Assembly: GCF_002287375.1 (NCBI RefSeq)
Contig: NZ_NPOA01000014.1
Location: 62,001 to 126,000, forward strand
Source: Virgibacillus profundi
GTDB lineage: Bacteria > Bacillota > Bacilli > Bacillales > Amphibacillaceae
Direction of reading: 5' to 3'
DNA length: 64,000 nucleotides
Below are positions 44,023 through 51,936 of the stretch, one piece after another (the first letter of the stretch is position 1; every line of letters starts with the position of its first letter). The notes beneath the pieces are model-generated. The model made no database searches and had not been told where the DNA came from. It was given only the letters and a program-made list of their open reading frames with translations. Position numbers and translations under genes: made by a program.

Positions 44023-44631
44023 TTGATTCAGCAAATTTTGGAATGGCTTCGTGCACTTGGTCTTCCTGGGTTATTTTTGGCAATGTTTTTGGAAGGGTTG
44101 TCCATCCCTTTTCCCGGTGTAGTTATCGTGCTTTCATTTGGTTATCTCCTTTCACCAGGCTTATTGAGTATTGCTCTCATCTCTATAGGAATGAGTATTT
44201 TTTATAGTATTGCGAGTCTTATCCCATTCTTTTTAGCATCAAAACTGGGAGGACATTTACCTAAAAGAATAAAAAAGGGATTGGAAAAAGGACAGTCTTA
44301 TTTTAATCGGTATGGCGTATGGAGTATCGCAATATCACGCCCCTTTGGTATTGGAAATTATATTTCTTATGTTGCTGGTTTAAGTAAGGTGAATCCCCTA
44401 AAGTATTTTCTTCTGACTTTTATCGGTATTTACCCATGGTCTTTTATCATGATGTTTCTGGGAGATTATTTTAACGGGAATTTCACAGCGATAAAGCAAT
44501 TTTTCAAGGATCAAAGCATTTATGGATATGCTGCAGCCTTTATTGTGATACTTATCGGGTTGTTCTACATTGTGAAAAAATATAAGAAATCTAAGGACGA
44601 AACAAAAACAGCAGGCGATTCACCAAAATGA
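44023..44631 (+). CDS. DedA-family membrane protein, second
   Basis: A 202-aa DedA protein. LFLAMFLEGLSIPFPG carries the Glu and Pro of the N-terminal re-entrant region. The central Arg-Gly motif reads SRPFGIGNYISYVAGLSK (the other DedA has RFIPVIRS). Several hydrophobic helices follow. TTG 44023 is the available start; the ribosome site AAAGAAGTGA is modest. The lysine-rich C-terminus overlaps the left arm of its own terminator. Confidence 0.8.
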   Translation: MIQQILEWLRALGLPGLFLAMFLEGLSIPFPGVVIVLSFGYLLSPGLLSIALISIGMSIFYSIASLIPFFLASKLGGHLPKRIKKGLEKGQSYFNRYGVWSIAISRPFGIGNYISYVAGLSKVNPLKYFLLTFIGIYPWSFIMMFLGDYFNGNFTAIKQFFKDQSIYGYAAAFIVILIGLFYIVKKYKKSKDETKTAGDSPK

Positions 44632-44656
44632 GTTAGGGTGGGGCGCTGTTTTTGTT
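44601..44656. terminator. Terminator overlapping the dedA stop codon
   Basis: A perfect 12-bp stem, AACAAAAACAGC (44601-44612) with GCTGTTTTTGTT (44645-44656), plus inner pairs. The left arm is coding sequence. Confidence 0.7.
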
Positions 44657-44716
44657 TGTGGGGAAGGTGTGAATGTCTTAGAATAACAGTAGACAGTATT
44701 ATTGGGAGGGTTTTTG

Positions 44717-45169
44717 ATGGATGAATTTATGGAACGGGCAGTAGAATTAGCAGCAGATAATGTTCGTGACGGCGGGCAGCCATTTGGTGCGGTGCTTGTG
44801 AAGGATAATAATATCATAGCTGAGGGTGTTAATGAGCTTCATAAAAAATATGATGTTAGCGGCCATGCTGAGCTGTTGGCCATTCGCCGTGCTCAAGAGA
44901 AATTTCAAACGAATGATTTATCAGGTTATATCATGTATGCCAGTGGAGAGCCTTGTCCGATGTGCTTAACATCGATGTATTTTGCAGGAATTGAAAAGAT
45001 TTATTACTGTGCATCTGTTGACGATGCAGTAGCAGTGGGATTAGGCAAATCAAAGGACATATATGCTGATTTGCAAAAAGAAAAGACAAAACGGAAAATT
45101 TCTATGAAACAAATTCCATTAGATGAAAAGCATGTAAATCCAATGAGACTATGGAATGAACGAACATAG
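44717..45169 (+). CDS. Nucleoside/guanine deaminase-type zinc enzyme
   Basis: A 150-aa cytidine-deaminase-fold enzyme: zinc site HAELLAI (His and catalytic Glu) and SGEPCPMCL with the two cysteines. The spacing and the C-terminal part resemble guanine deaminase GuaD-like proteins, but the base specificity is not certain. ATG 44717 follows GGGAGGG; the frame from TTG 44702 would include it. It is monocistronic, followed by EcsC. Confidence 0.8.
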   Translation: MDEFMERAVELAADNVRDGGQPFGAVLVKDNNIIAEGVNELHKKYDVSGHAELLAIRRAQEKFQTNDLSGYIMYASGEPCPMCLTSMYFAGIEKIYYCASVDDAVAVGLGKSKDIYADLQKEKTKRKISMKQIPLDEKHVNPMRLWNERT

Positions 45170-45270
45170 AAAAAAGAGGGACGCAAGATGATCATATCAA
45201 GCCAAAACTGAATCTTTTTCCTGAATAAATCGTATACTTAAGTATAGGATAATAAGAGGATGGTTTGAAT

Positions 45271-45993
45271 ATGGAATATGAGATGAAAGTATATGAAGAA
45301 ATACATGCCTGGCGGAATAAAGTTCTAAAAAAAGCAGGTTTGTTTAATCAATTATCAAAGAAGGCACAAACAAAAATAAATGGGATGATCCCTGAGAAGG
45401 CCCATAAAATCATTACAGATAGTATTAAAAATATGGTGAAAGCCACATTGGTTGGCTCGAATATTACTACGAAGAAGCAGCAATATGCTGGAATGAGTCT
45501 TTACAAGCGGGATGAACTTCTTAAGGAAAAGCTTGCTTCTTATAGGAAAACTGCAGTAATTGAAGGAGCTGGAACAGGTGCGGGAGGAATATTTCTCGGA
45601 CTAGCAGATTTCCCGTTACTTTTATCAATTAAAATGAAATTCCTATTCGAAGCGGCAGCGGTTTACGGATATGATACGAATGAATACGAGGAACGCCTCT
45701 TCATTCTTCATGTGTTCCAGCTTGCTTTTTCAAGTGATGAAAAACGGAAAGATACCTTTTATATCATTGAAAATTGGGAAGATGAAAAGGGGAAACTAGT
45801 CGATATGGATTGGCGTGTTTTTCAGCAGGAATACCGTGACTATATTGATCTGATAAAAATGCTGCAATTGATTCCAGGGTTTGGTGCAATTGTGGGAGCA
45901 TATGCAAACCATAATCTTATGGATACACTTGGGGATACGGCACTTAATGCCTATCGTTTAAGGTTTTTAACTGTATCACCACGTGATTATTAA
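45271..45993 (+). CDS. EcsC family protein
   Basis: A 240-aa EcsC-family protein. Family traits are a basic N-terminus, GAGTGAGGIFLGLADFPLLL (a glycine-rich membrane-associating segment near residues 103-122), then FEAAAVYGYD and the C-terminal IPGFGAIVGAYANHNLMDTLG. EcsC is linked to the EcsAB ABC transporter and protease RasP in Bacillus, but its biochemical role is unknown. ATG 45271 or TTG 45265 are both possible; AGAGGA is at 45255-45260. Closed by a strong terminator. Confidence 0.82.
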   Translation: MEYEMKVYEEIHAWRNKVLKKAGLFNQLSKKAQTKINGMIPEKAHKIITDSIKNMVKATLVGSNITTKKQQYAGMSLYKRDELLKEKLASYRKTAVIEGAGTGAGGIFLGLADFPLLLSIKMKFLFEAAAVYGYDTNEYEERLFILHVFQLAFSSDEKRKDTFYIIENWEDEKGKLVDMDWRVFQQEYRDYIDLIKMLQLIPGFGAIVGAYANHNLMDTLGDTALNAYRLRFLTVSPRDY

Positions 45994-45996
45994 ATG

Positions 45997-46046
45997 AAAA
46001 ACCATCCATTGTGCTGATTGATAATATCTCACATCGGATGGTTTTT
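45997..46046 (+). terminator. Intrinsic terminator after the EcsC gene
   Basis: A perfect 11-bp stem AAAAACCATCC (45997-46007) with GGATGGTTTTT (46036-46046). It works in both directions and also closes the minus-strand ytr-like operon. Confidence 0.88.
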
Positions 46047-46114
46047 AAATCATATTATTCACTTTTTCATTGGTTAAATATGGTAGTTGCAGCAGTGCAA
46101 AATACAAAAAGGAG

Positions 46115-46309
46115 TTATTTTTTATCCTTTATAACTTGCAGCCCAATCACGCCAATGATTAAAATAACAAGCGAAATCAGACTGTAGTCTTTGAAAAAGG
46201 TTGTAAACGGAATATCCAAAAATAAAAACACCGCAGTAATAATTCGTCCCAGCAATAGTACCAGTCCGATGACTAGCATCCAATCAAATAGCTTCTTAAA
46301 AAAATTCAC
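46115..46309 (-). CDS. Small two-helix membrane protein
   Basis: A 64-aa protein with two hydrophobic helices (about 10-32 and 41-59) and basic ends (MNFFKKLFDW, VIKDKK). GTG 46309 has AAAGGAG about 7 bp upstream. It follows the ABC permease by 21 bp, so it is probably the last gene of the YtrA-like operon. No family recognised. Confidence 0.6.
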   Translation of the reverse strand: MNFFKKLFDWMLVIGLVLLLGRIITAVFLFLDIPFTTFFKDYSLISLVILIIGVIGLQVIKDKK

Positions 46310-46330
46310 CTTATTCTCCTTTGCTTTACA

Positions 46331-47122
46331 TTACATTTTAATTGTAACTCTACGCGTAATGATGCGTATAAAGCTTAAAATAATTCCGATTAAAACAATA
46401 GAACCTGCTACTGATCCCCAAAGTGACAAACTAATCGAGTCAAAAGGCAACCAATTGGATAATGGCTCACCTAATTCAGTTCCCCAAAGTAAATCTCCAA
46501 TAACGATGGATACAAGGGCAATGGCGATAAATCCAAAACCGATGACCCATCCAAATCTGTAATAGCCCGCACCAATCAACCAACCAATAACATAGAGGCT
46601 AAGAATATTTAAGCTATACATGAGCATGGACACGAACCAGCTGCTCGAGTGAACCAAGATTGATGAACTAATAATTTCTTTTGGTAATACAATGCTGATG
46701 CTGTTATCGGAACTTTCAATACTGCCATCTGCAAGTGAACGATCAAGTGTAACTGGCAAATTGGTCATTTCAATAATCATATATTCTAATCCGGATAGCA
46801 GTGTTGCGATTAAGGAAATTGCAATAGCAACTCCCACAGCAGCAAGTGCAGAACCTCTAAAATAATCTTTTCGAGTAACACCATGATTTACATAGAATGT
46901 CAGAAAAGCATAGGCGGAGATAATACCAATGACCAGCATATAAATTTTGGCAGAGCTATGCGAAAAAAGTAAATAGTCTCCTAATGCACTACCGGTATTT
47001 AAGGAAACAGTGATCATGACAATATGTGCCAATAAAACAAAACCAATAAACCAAACTGACCAGGTTAGCTGTACAAAAAACAAATCAACGGCAACTTTAG
47101 GAAAAATACTTTTTTGTTTCAT
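46331..47122 (-). CDS. ABC transporter permease of YtrA-type operon
   Basis: A 263-aa membrane protein with about six helices: one near 20-40, a VNHGVTRKDYFRGSALA motif typical of ABC-2-like permeases near residue 78, and an external stretch about 125-160. It lies one base after the ATPase gene, so it is tightly coupled to it. By context it is the membrane partner of the YtrB-like ATPase. The substrate is unknown; related systems respond to cell-wall antibiotics in Bacillus. Confidence 0.75.
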   Translation of the reverse strand: MKQKSIFPKVAVDLFFVQLTWSVWFIGFVLLAHIVMITVSLNTGSALGDYLLFSHSSAKIYMLVIGIISAYAFLTFYVNHGVTRKDYFRGSALAAVGVAIAISLIATLLSGLEYMIIEMTNLPVTLDRSLADGSIESSDNSISIVLPKEIISSSILVHSSSWFVSMLMYSLNILSLYVIGWLIGAGYYRFGWVIGFGFIAIALVSIVIGDLLWGTELGEPLSNWLPFDSISLSLWGSVAGSIVLIGIILSFIRIITRRVTIKM

Positions 47123-47123
47123 C

Positions 47124-47996
47124 TTACGCTTCCTCCCTTGTTAAATGAATGAATAGATCTTGAAGGGAAATAGGACCAACTTCTAATCCTTTTTGCTGTG
47201 CTTCATTTCTTTGTTTGTCACTAATGTCACCATAAACCATCACTGATTTTGTACCACCAAGCTTTTGTTCACTCAATTGATGCATCCCACTGACAAAGTC
47301 ATCAACTAAATTAGTTACCCCAGTTATGGAAGCCCCTCTGGAAGCCAATGTTTCATATTCTTCCTGAAGGACAAGTGCTCCTTTATCAATAATAATGACT
47401 TCATCAAATAAATAATCCATTTCTGATACAAGGTGTGTTGATAAAATAATCGTCCGTGGATGTTCGGATTGATCTGCCAGCAATTCTTTATAAAAAATTT
47501 CCCGGGTAGGTGCATCCATGCCAAGGTAGGCTTCATCAAAAATGGTTAGTGGTGACCTGGAAGCTAATCCCATCGTCACATTAAGTGCAGATTGCATTCC
47601 CTTTGAAAGCTTATTCACCGGCTTTTCCAATGGAAGCTTAAATATTTTTACGAGATGATCGGCATAATTCGTATCGAAATCAGGTCGATACCTTTCGACT
47701 GCTTCAAGCATACCTTTCACCTTTTCCGTTTCATCTTTATAATCCTTCTCATAGATAAATGTAACTTTTTGCATGATATTTGCATTTTCAAATGGCTTTT
47801 CTCCATCCATTTTTACAGAGCCTTCTGAGGACTCTCGAAAAGAGGCCAATAATGAAAGAAGAGAGGTTTTCCCTGCACCATTTCGCCCAAGAATTCCATG
47901 AATTTTCCCGCTTTCGAGATGAAAGGAAATATTTTTTAGTGCTTCAAAATCGTTATATTTTAGGGATAAGTTGCGAACATCTACATCAATTGTCAT
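47124..47996 (-). CDS. YtrB-like ABC transporter ATP-binding protein
   Basis: A 290-aa ATPase: Walker A GRNGAGKTS, signature KLSKGMQSALNVTMGL (short degenerate form), Walker B LTIFDEAYLGMDAP (Ala-Tyr instead of Pro-Thr), switch His in STHLVSEM. These variants and the C-terminal domain match YtrB-like ATPases. It overlaps the GntR regulator by 4 nt and precedes the permease by one base. Confidence 0.83.
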   Translation of the reverse strand: MTIDVDVRNLSLKYNDFEALKNISFHLESGKIHGILGRNGAGKTSLLSLLASFRESSEGSVKMDGEKPFENANIMQKVTFIYEKDYKDETEKVKGMLEAVERYRPDFDTNYADHLVKIFKLPLEKPVNKLSKGMQSALNVTMGLASRSPLTIFDEAYLGMDAPTREIFYKELLADQSEHPRTIILSTHLVSEMDYLFDEVIIIDKGALVLQEEYETLASRGASITGVTNLVDDFVSGMHQLSEQKLGGTKSVMVYGDISDKQRNEAQQKGLEVGPISLQDLFIHLTREEA

Positions 47997-48370
47997 GTTA
48001 AATCACGTCCTTTTACCTTTTTAATTAACTCAAATATTTCCGTTTCCGATATTCTTAGTTTATTGGCTTCCTGCACCAATCCAATAACATAATCATCAAC
48101 AAATGCGTCCTTTCGTTGTTGCATCAGTTTTTCTTTTGCACCTTCTGCGACAAACATGCCAACACCTCGTTTTTTATAAAGTATTCCTTCATCGACTAAC
48201 TGGCTTACTCCCTTTGATACAGTGGCATGATTGATTTTATAAAAGTTGACCAGTTGATTTGTGGAGGGCGCCTGATCTTTTTCTTTCAGTTGGTCATTTA
48301 CAATTTGATCTTCAATTTTTTCCCGTACTTGTATGAATATAGGTTTGTCATTATTAAATAGTTTACTCAA
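47993..48370 (-). CDS. YtrA-like GntR-family repressor
   Basis: A 125-aa regulator. The GntR winged helix (about 1-75) has PIFIQVREKIEDQIVNDQL, STNQLVNFYKINHATVSKG and KRGVGMFV. The short C-terminal tail without an effector domain marks the YtrA subfamily, which regulates adjacent ABC transporters. TTG 48370 is the start, after GGTGGTGA. It likely binds the palindrome at 48419-48444 and represses its own operon. Confidence 0.87.
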   Translation of the reverse strand: MSKLFNNDKPIFIQVREKIEDQIVNDQLKEKDQAPSTNQLVNFYKINHATVSKGVSQLVDEGILYKKRGVGMFVAEGAKEKLMQQRKDAFVDDYVIGLVQEANKLRISETEIFELIKKVKGRDLT

Positions 48371-48418
48371 CGGGAATCACCACCCTGCTTATTTTGATTT
48401 TATACATATACAGTTACA

Positions 48419-48469
48419 TGGTTATATACTCATATGTATAACCATAATAGATGATTTGGATTTTGTCAA
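48419..48469 (-). promoter_or_regulatory. YtrA-type operator overlapping its promoter
   Basis: On the minus strand TTGACA (48469-48464), a 17-bp spacer and TATGGT (48446-48441) form the promoter. TGGTTATATA (48419-48428) and TGTATAACCA (48435-48444) are an inverted repeat with one mismatch in ten. The operator covers the -10 and the start site. Confidence 0.75.
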
Positions 48470-48480
48470 TTGAATTTAGT

Positions 48481-48520
48481 AAAAAAAAAGATCTGAAAGG
48501 ATTAAGCCCCTTCCAGACCT
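48481..48520 (-). terminator. Intrinsic terminator of mtnE
   Basis: On the minus strand a 12-bp stem (48520-48509 with 48500-48489, two G-U pairs) is followed by nine T. Confidence 0.85.
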
Positions 48521-48550
48521 TTAATATTATTCTTAGCATAGTATGATTTC

Positions 48551-49720
48551 CTATCTCGTAAAAATAGAAAGTTTTTCAATACGTGAAATGGCTTCTTTGA
48601 TCCTTTTCTCATCTACTAAAAGACCAACACGCACATAGCCTTCTCCGTGTTTTCCGAAGCCATTTCCTGCGGCAACTGCAACATCTGCCTTTTCCAAAAG
48701 AAACTCGGTAAATCCTTCACTTGTATACCCCTCGGGAACTGGAAGCCAGGAGAAAAATGATCCGCCTGGTGCAGTGACATCCCATCCAATTCGCTTACAT
48801 TCAGCGATTAAAACCTCCCGGCGCTGTTCATAAAGTTTCACAAGATCATCAACACATGATTGGTCAGCAGTCAATGCAACAGCTGCTGCATGCTGCACAG
48901 CAGGAAATAAACCTACATAAAGGTGATCCTGTATCAAATTAATTGCTTCAATCATATGTTTATTTCCAACAGCAAATCCAACCCGCCAGCCTGCCATATT
49001 GTATGTCTTAGACATTGTGTAAAGCTCAATGCCATTCTCCTTTGCGCCTTTAGCCTGCATATAGCTAACCGGTTTCTTTCCATCAAATCCAATTGCTCCA
49101 TATGCGAAGTCATGAACAACTTTTATATCGGATTCCTTTGCTAGTTCAATCGTTTCCTCAAAAAATTCCAATGAAGCTGTTGCACCAGTTGGGTTATTTG
49201 GATAATTTAAATAGATTAATTTTGCCAGCCGCTTATGTTCTTCTGTAAGATTCCCATAGTCAGGGAGATAGTTATTTTCAGCTGACAAAGGCATTGTTTC
49301 ATAGTTTACGTTTGCGAGACCAGCTCCTGATAAATAGTCAGGATAGCCAGGGTCAGGTAAGAGCATTAATTCATCTTCATTCATTAAGGCGAGTGGCAAT
49401 TCAACAAGTCCTGCTTTTGCTCCAAATAAAATAGCTACTTCTGTTTTAGGATCAATTGTTACATCATATTGCTGTTTATAAAAGTCACTGGCAGCCTGTC
49501 TTAGCTCGTCAGTTCCCCGGAAAGGAGAATATTTATGTGTTTCAGGATTTTCGACAGCTTTTTGCAGAGCTTTTACGATATGTAATGGTGTTGGTTGATC
49601 TGGATTTCCTTGCCCCAGGTTAATCACATCTCGACCCTCATTGACTGCATAGGCAACCTTTAGAGCGAGAGAAGCGAAAAATTGTGGGGGTAGATTTTTT
49701 AACCGATCAGAAAAGACCAT
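48551..49720 (-). CDS. mtnE: PLP aminotransferase of methionine salvage
   Basis: A 389-aa class I aminotransferase. Landmarks are NLGQGNPDQPTPLHIV, YSPFRGTDELR, NYPNNPTGA, HDFAYGAIGFDG, and the PLP lysine in YTMSKTYNMAGWRVGFAVG. The near-collinear match in memory to B. subtilis MtnE, which transaminates ketomethylthiobutyrate to methionine, supports the name, as does divergent mtnU. AAGGAGG precedes the ATG. I see no S-box riboswitch in the leader, unlike B. subtilis. Confidence 0.85.
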   Translation of the reverse strand: MVFSDRLKNLPPQFFASLALKVAYAVNEGRDVINLGQGNPDQPTPLHIVKALQKAVENPETHKYSPFRGTDELRQAASDFYKQQYDVTIDPKTEVAILFGAKAGLVELPLALMNEDELMLLPDPGYPDYLSGAGLANVNYETMPLSAENNYLPDYGNLTEEHKRLAKLIYLNYPNNPTGATASLEFFEETIELAKESDIKVVHDFAYGAIGFDGKKPVSYMQAKGAKENGIELYTMSKTYNMAGWRVGFAVGNKHMIEAINLIQDHLYVGLFPAVQHAAAVALTADQSCVDDLVKLYEQRREVLIAECKRIGWDVTAPGGSFFSWLPVPEGYTSEGFTEFLLEKADVAVAAGNGFGKHGEGYVRVGLLVDEKRIKEAISRIEKLSIFTR

Positions 49721-49794
49721 TGTAATAACCTCCTTAAGTAATATATAAATAGTTAGCAGATTTGGAAAGTATAAACTTATCTCAATATAAAGTA

Positions 49795-49822
49795 TAATAC
49801 AATATAAGATTAAATTGTATTA
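49795..49822. promoter_or_regulatory. Inverted repeat between mtnE and mtnU
   Basis: TAATACAAT (49795-49803) and ATTGTATTA (49814-49822) form a perfect 9-bp repeat with a 10-bp gap in the divergent intergenic region. It is a candidate shared operator. Confidence 0.45.
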
Positions 49823-49849
49823 ATAAAAATATCCAAAGGTGGTGGGGGA

Positions 49850-50629
49850 ATGAAAATCGCAGCTGTACAGATTGATGTATGCTATGGGGAACCAGATAAA
49901 AATTTTCCGCGAGTAGAAGAAAAAATTACAGAAGCGGCCGCGCAAGGTGCAAACATTGTTGTTCTTCCCGAGATGTGGAATACAGGCTATGATTTAGCTC
50001 GTCTGGAGGAAATAGCGGATGTTGAGGGGAAAAGAACGAAAGAATTATTTACCAGATTATCAAAGGAATTAGGCATTCATATAATTGGAGGATCTGTTTC
50101 AACTAGGAAAGGAAATGAATTTTTTAACACAATGTATGTGGTAAATAAACATGGGGAAATAATTTCATCGTATGATAAAGCACATTTATTTAAGCTGATG
50201 GATGAACATCACTATTTACAACAGGGGAATCAACTCCATGTATTCTCATTGGATAATGTCCAAATGGGTGGAGTGATTTGCTATGATATTCGTTTTCCTG
50301 AATGGCTTAGGAAGCATGTGCTGGAGGGTGCTAATCTGTTGTTTGTTCCCGCACAGTGGCCGGCAGCGAGAATTGATCATTGGCGAATACTATTACAGGC
50401 AAGAGCGATTGAAAATCAATGCTTCGTCATAGGGGTAAATCGTGTTGGAGAAGATCCGAATAATACATTTAATGGTCAGTCCATGGTTATTGCTCCTTGG
50501 GGTGAAGTTATTTGGATTGGAGAAAATAAGGAAACGATCGGAATAATAGATTTACAATTACAGGAAGTAGAGGAAGTTCGGAAAAGGATTCCTGTTTTTC
50601 AGGATCGTAGAGAAGATTTGTATAAATAG
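49850..50629 (+). CDS. mtnU: Omega-amidase-type carbon-nitrogen hydrolase
   Basis: A 259-aa nitrilase-superfamily enzyme with the Glu-Lys-Cys triad: VVLPEMWNTGY (Glu), YDKAHLFKLMDE (Lys) and VICYDIRFPEW (Cys). The size and divergent position next to mtnE match MtnU of B. subtilis, which probably hydrolyses the alpha-keto acid amide left by glutamine-dependent transamination. GGTGGTGGGGG precedes ATG 49850. Confidence 0.85.
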   Translation: MKIAAVQIDVCYGEPDKNFPRVEEKITEAAAQGANIVVLPEMWNTGYDLARLEEIADVEGKRTKELFTRLSKELGIHIIGGSVSTRKGNEFFNTMYVVNKHGEIISSYDKAHLFKLMDEHHYLQQGNQLHVFSLDNVQMGGVICYDIRFPEWLRKHVLEGANLLFVPAQWPAARIDHWRILLQARAIENQCFVIGVNRVGEDPNNTFNGQSMVIAPWGEVIWIGENKETIGIIDLQLQEVEEVRKRIPVFQDRREDLYK

Positions 50630-50637
50630 AAATTTGG

Positions 50638-50687
50638 TGGCCGTCCCTGCCGTATTAGTTCGGTAATATGGCGGGCAGCCCTTTTTT
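50638..50687. terminator. GC-rich terminator, mtnU / gntR
   Basis: A long stem within 50638-50680 (core CCGTATTA/TAATATGG, extended by GC pairs) is followed by seven T. The T-run ends at the stop of the convergent GntR gene. Confidence 0.85.
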
Positions 50688-51349
50688 TATTTTGTGTTTA
50701 ATGAACGGAATTCTTCAATTGCCCTTAGCCAATTTCCCTTCATGATGGTTGATGCATCTGATGGCTCCCCATTTTTCATTAATTTAATAATTGCAGTATG
50801 CTCATCGATGGATTTTTTGGTTAAAACAATCGAGTTGTGAAAAAATAATCTTCTGACATGTGCCTGCAGTGATGCAAGCATTGAATGAATATATTGGTTG
50901 TTTGCAGTATTGACGATGATTTGATGAAATTCCTCATCGATTTTTAAGGCTGAATAATAATTTTCTGAATGAATTGCATCTGCAAATCGTTCATTCGTAT
51001 TTTCAAGCATACTAATTACTTCATCCGTTAGATTTGGGATGGCCAGTTCAGCGGATAAAGCTTGCAATGCTGCTAATGGTGGGAGCAGATCTTTAATGGA
51101 TTCTTTTTCCACCTCTGTAACTTGTGTTGCTTTACCCGGATACATTTTTACAAAACCCTGTACTTCAAGAAGCTGTAGGGATTCACGCACGGGAGTTCTG
51201 CTAACACCCAAGGCTTGAGCAAGTTCTGTATCATTTAATTTTTCATTCGGCTGCAATGTCCCATCTATAATCCACTGCTGCAGTTGGTTGAATGCGCTTT
51301 CCTTTGCGGACTTTCGGATTGGTTTTGAGTGATCAGCTGGTATTGGCAT
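50687..51349 (-). CDS. GntR-family (FCD-type) regulator
   Basis: A 220-aa regulator with a GntR winged helix (about 12-80): FNQLQQWIIDGTLQPNEKL, ELAQALGVSRTPVRESL. The C-terminal FCD domain (about 90-215) has conserved His/Asp-type metal residues (KIDEEFHQIIV, HVRRLFFH, EHTAIIKLM). FCD regulators sense organic acids or amino acids. It is convergent with mtnU and preceded by a palindrome. Confidence 0.85.
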   Translation of the reverse strand: MPIPADHSKPIRKSAKESAFNQLQQWIIDGTLQPNEKLNDTELAQALGVSRTPVRESLQLLEVQGFVKMYPGKATQVTEVEKESIKDLLPPLAALQALSAELAIPNLTDEVISMLENTNERFADAIHSENYYSALKIDEEFHQIIVNTANNQYIHSMLASLQAHVRRLFFHNSIVLTKKSIDEHTAIIKLMKNGEPSDASTIMKGNWLRAIEEFRSLNTK

Positions 51350-51393
51350 TTCACTTCACCCTTTCATACGTATTGATAGGTATAATCTATGTA

Positions 51394-51405
51394 ATAGTAT
51401 ACTAT
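51394..51405. promoter_or_regulatory. Palindrome upstream of the FCD regulator
   Basis: ATAGTATACTAT is a perfect 12-bp palindrome 45 bp upstream of the GntR start. FCD-type GntR operators are often of the form TNGTATACNA, so autoregulation is likely. Confidence 0.5.
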
Positions 51406-51539
51406 AAAATCCGGCACATTCATATATGCAATATATTGCGCAGAGGGGATTTTTCCCATCCTCAATTTGTGGAATTTGCAAATCGAATTAAAAACTGGAA
51501 CAATATATAATGAATAGCTTGGATAGGAGATATGCCATA

Positions 51540-51842
51540 ATGAAATGTAAAATAAATCGAAATGCAGCAAAAGTGTTAAAAAAGATGCTGGAAAGTAATG
51601 AGGCAGAAGGGAAAATGATTCGTGTTTATGTAACACATCTTCACGGAGATCATGCACACTATGATATAAAATTAGACACTCCTACAGAAAATGATGAAGT
51701 TGTCAAAACAGATAAGGATATTGATATTATTCTTGAAAAAGATGACGGCTTTTTAGATGGTGTATGGATTCAATATTTTTACGTGCCGAAAGAAGAAATG
51801 TATATTACAAATCCTTCTATAAGCAAAGGGCATCACCACTAA
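51540..51842 (+). CDS. HesB-like (A-type fold) protein
   Basis: A 100-aa protein of the HesB-like domain family. It begins MKCKINRNAAKVLKKML, has VYVTHLHGDHAHYDIKL mid-protein and ends in a His-rich tail. It lacks the conserved cysteines of iron-sulfur scaffolds IscA/SufA; histidines dominate instead. ATG 51540 has TAGGAGA upstream; a 10-codon extension is unsupported. It resembles Bacillus YneR-like proteins of unknown function. Confidence 0.7.
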   Translation: MKCKINRNAAKVLKKMLESNEAEGKMIRVYVTHLHGDHAHYDIKLDTPTENDEVVKTDKDIDIILEKDDGFLDGVWIQYFYVPKEEMYITNPSISKGHHH

Positions 51843-51858
51843 AATGTCCAAAAGTAAT

Positions 51859-51893
51859 GCCCCCTTCAGCAACTCTGAAAGGGGCTTATTTTT
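51859..51893. terminator. Bidirectional terminator, hesB-like / catalase
   Basis: An 11-bp stem with one mismatch (51859-51869 with 51875-51885) and a 5-nt loop is followed by TTATTTTTG. Confidence 0.85.
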
Positions 51894-51936
51894 GAGTGTT
51901 TCTAATGGGAAAGTCTTTATCACTTTAAAGTGCTTT

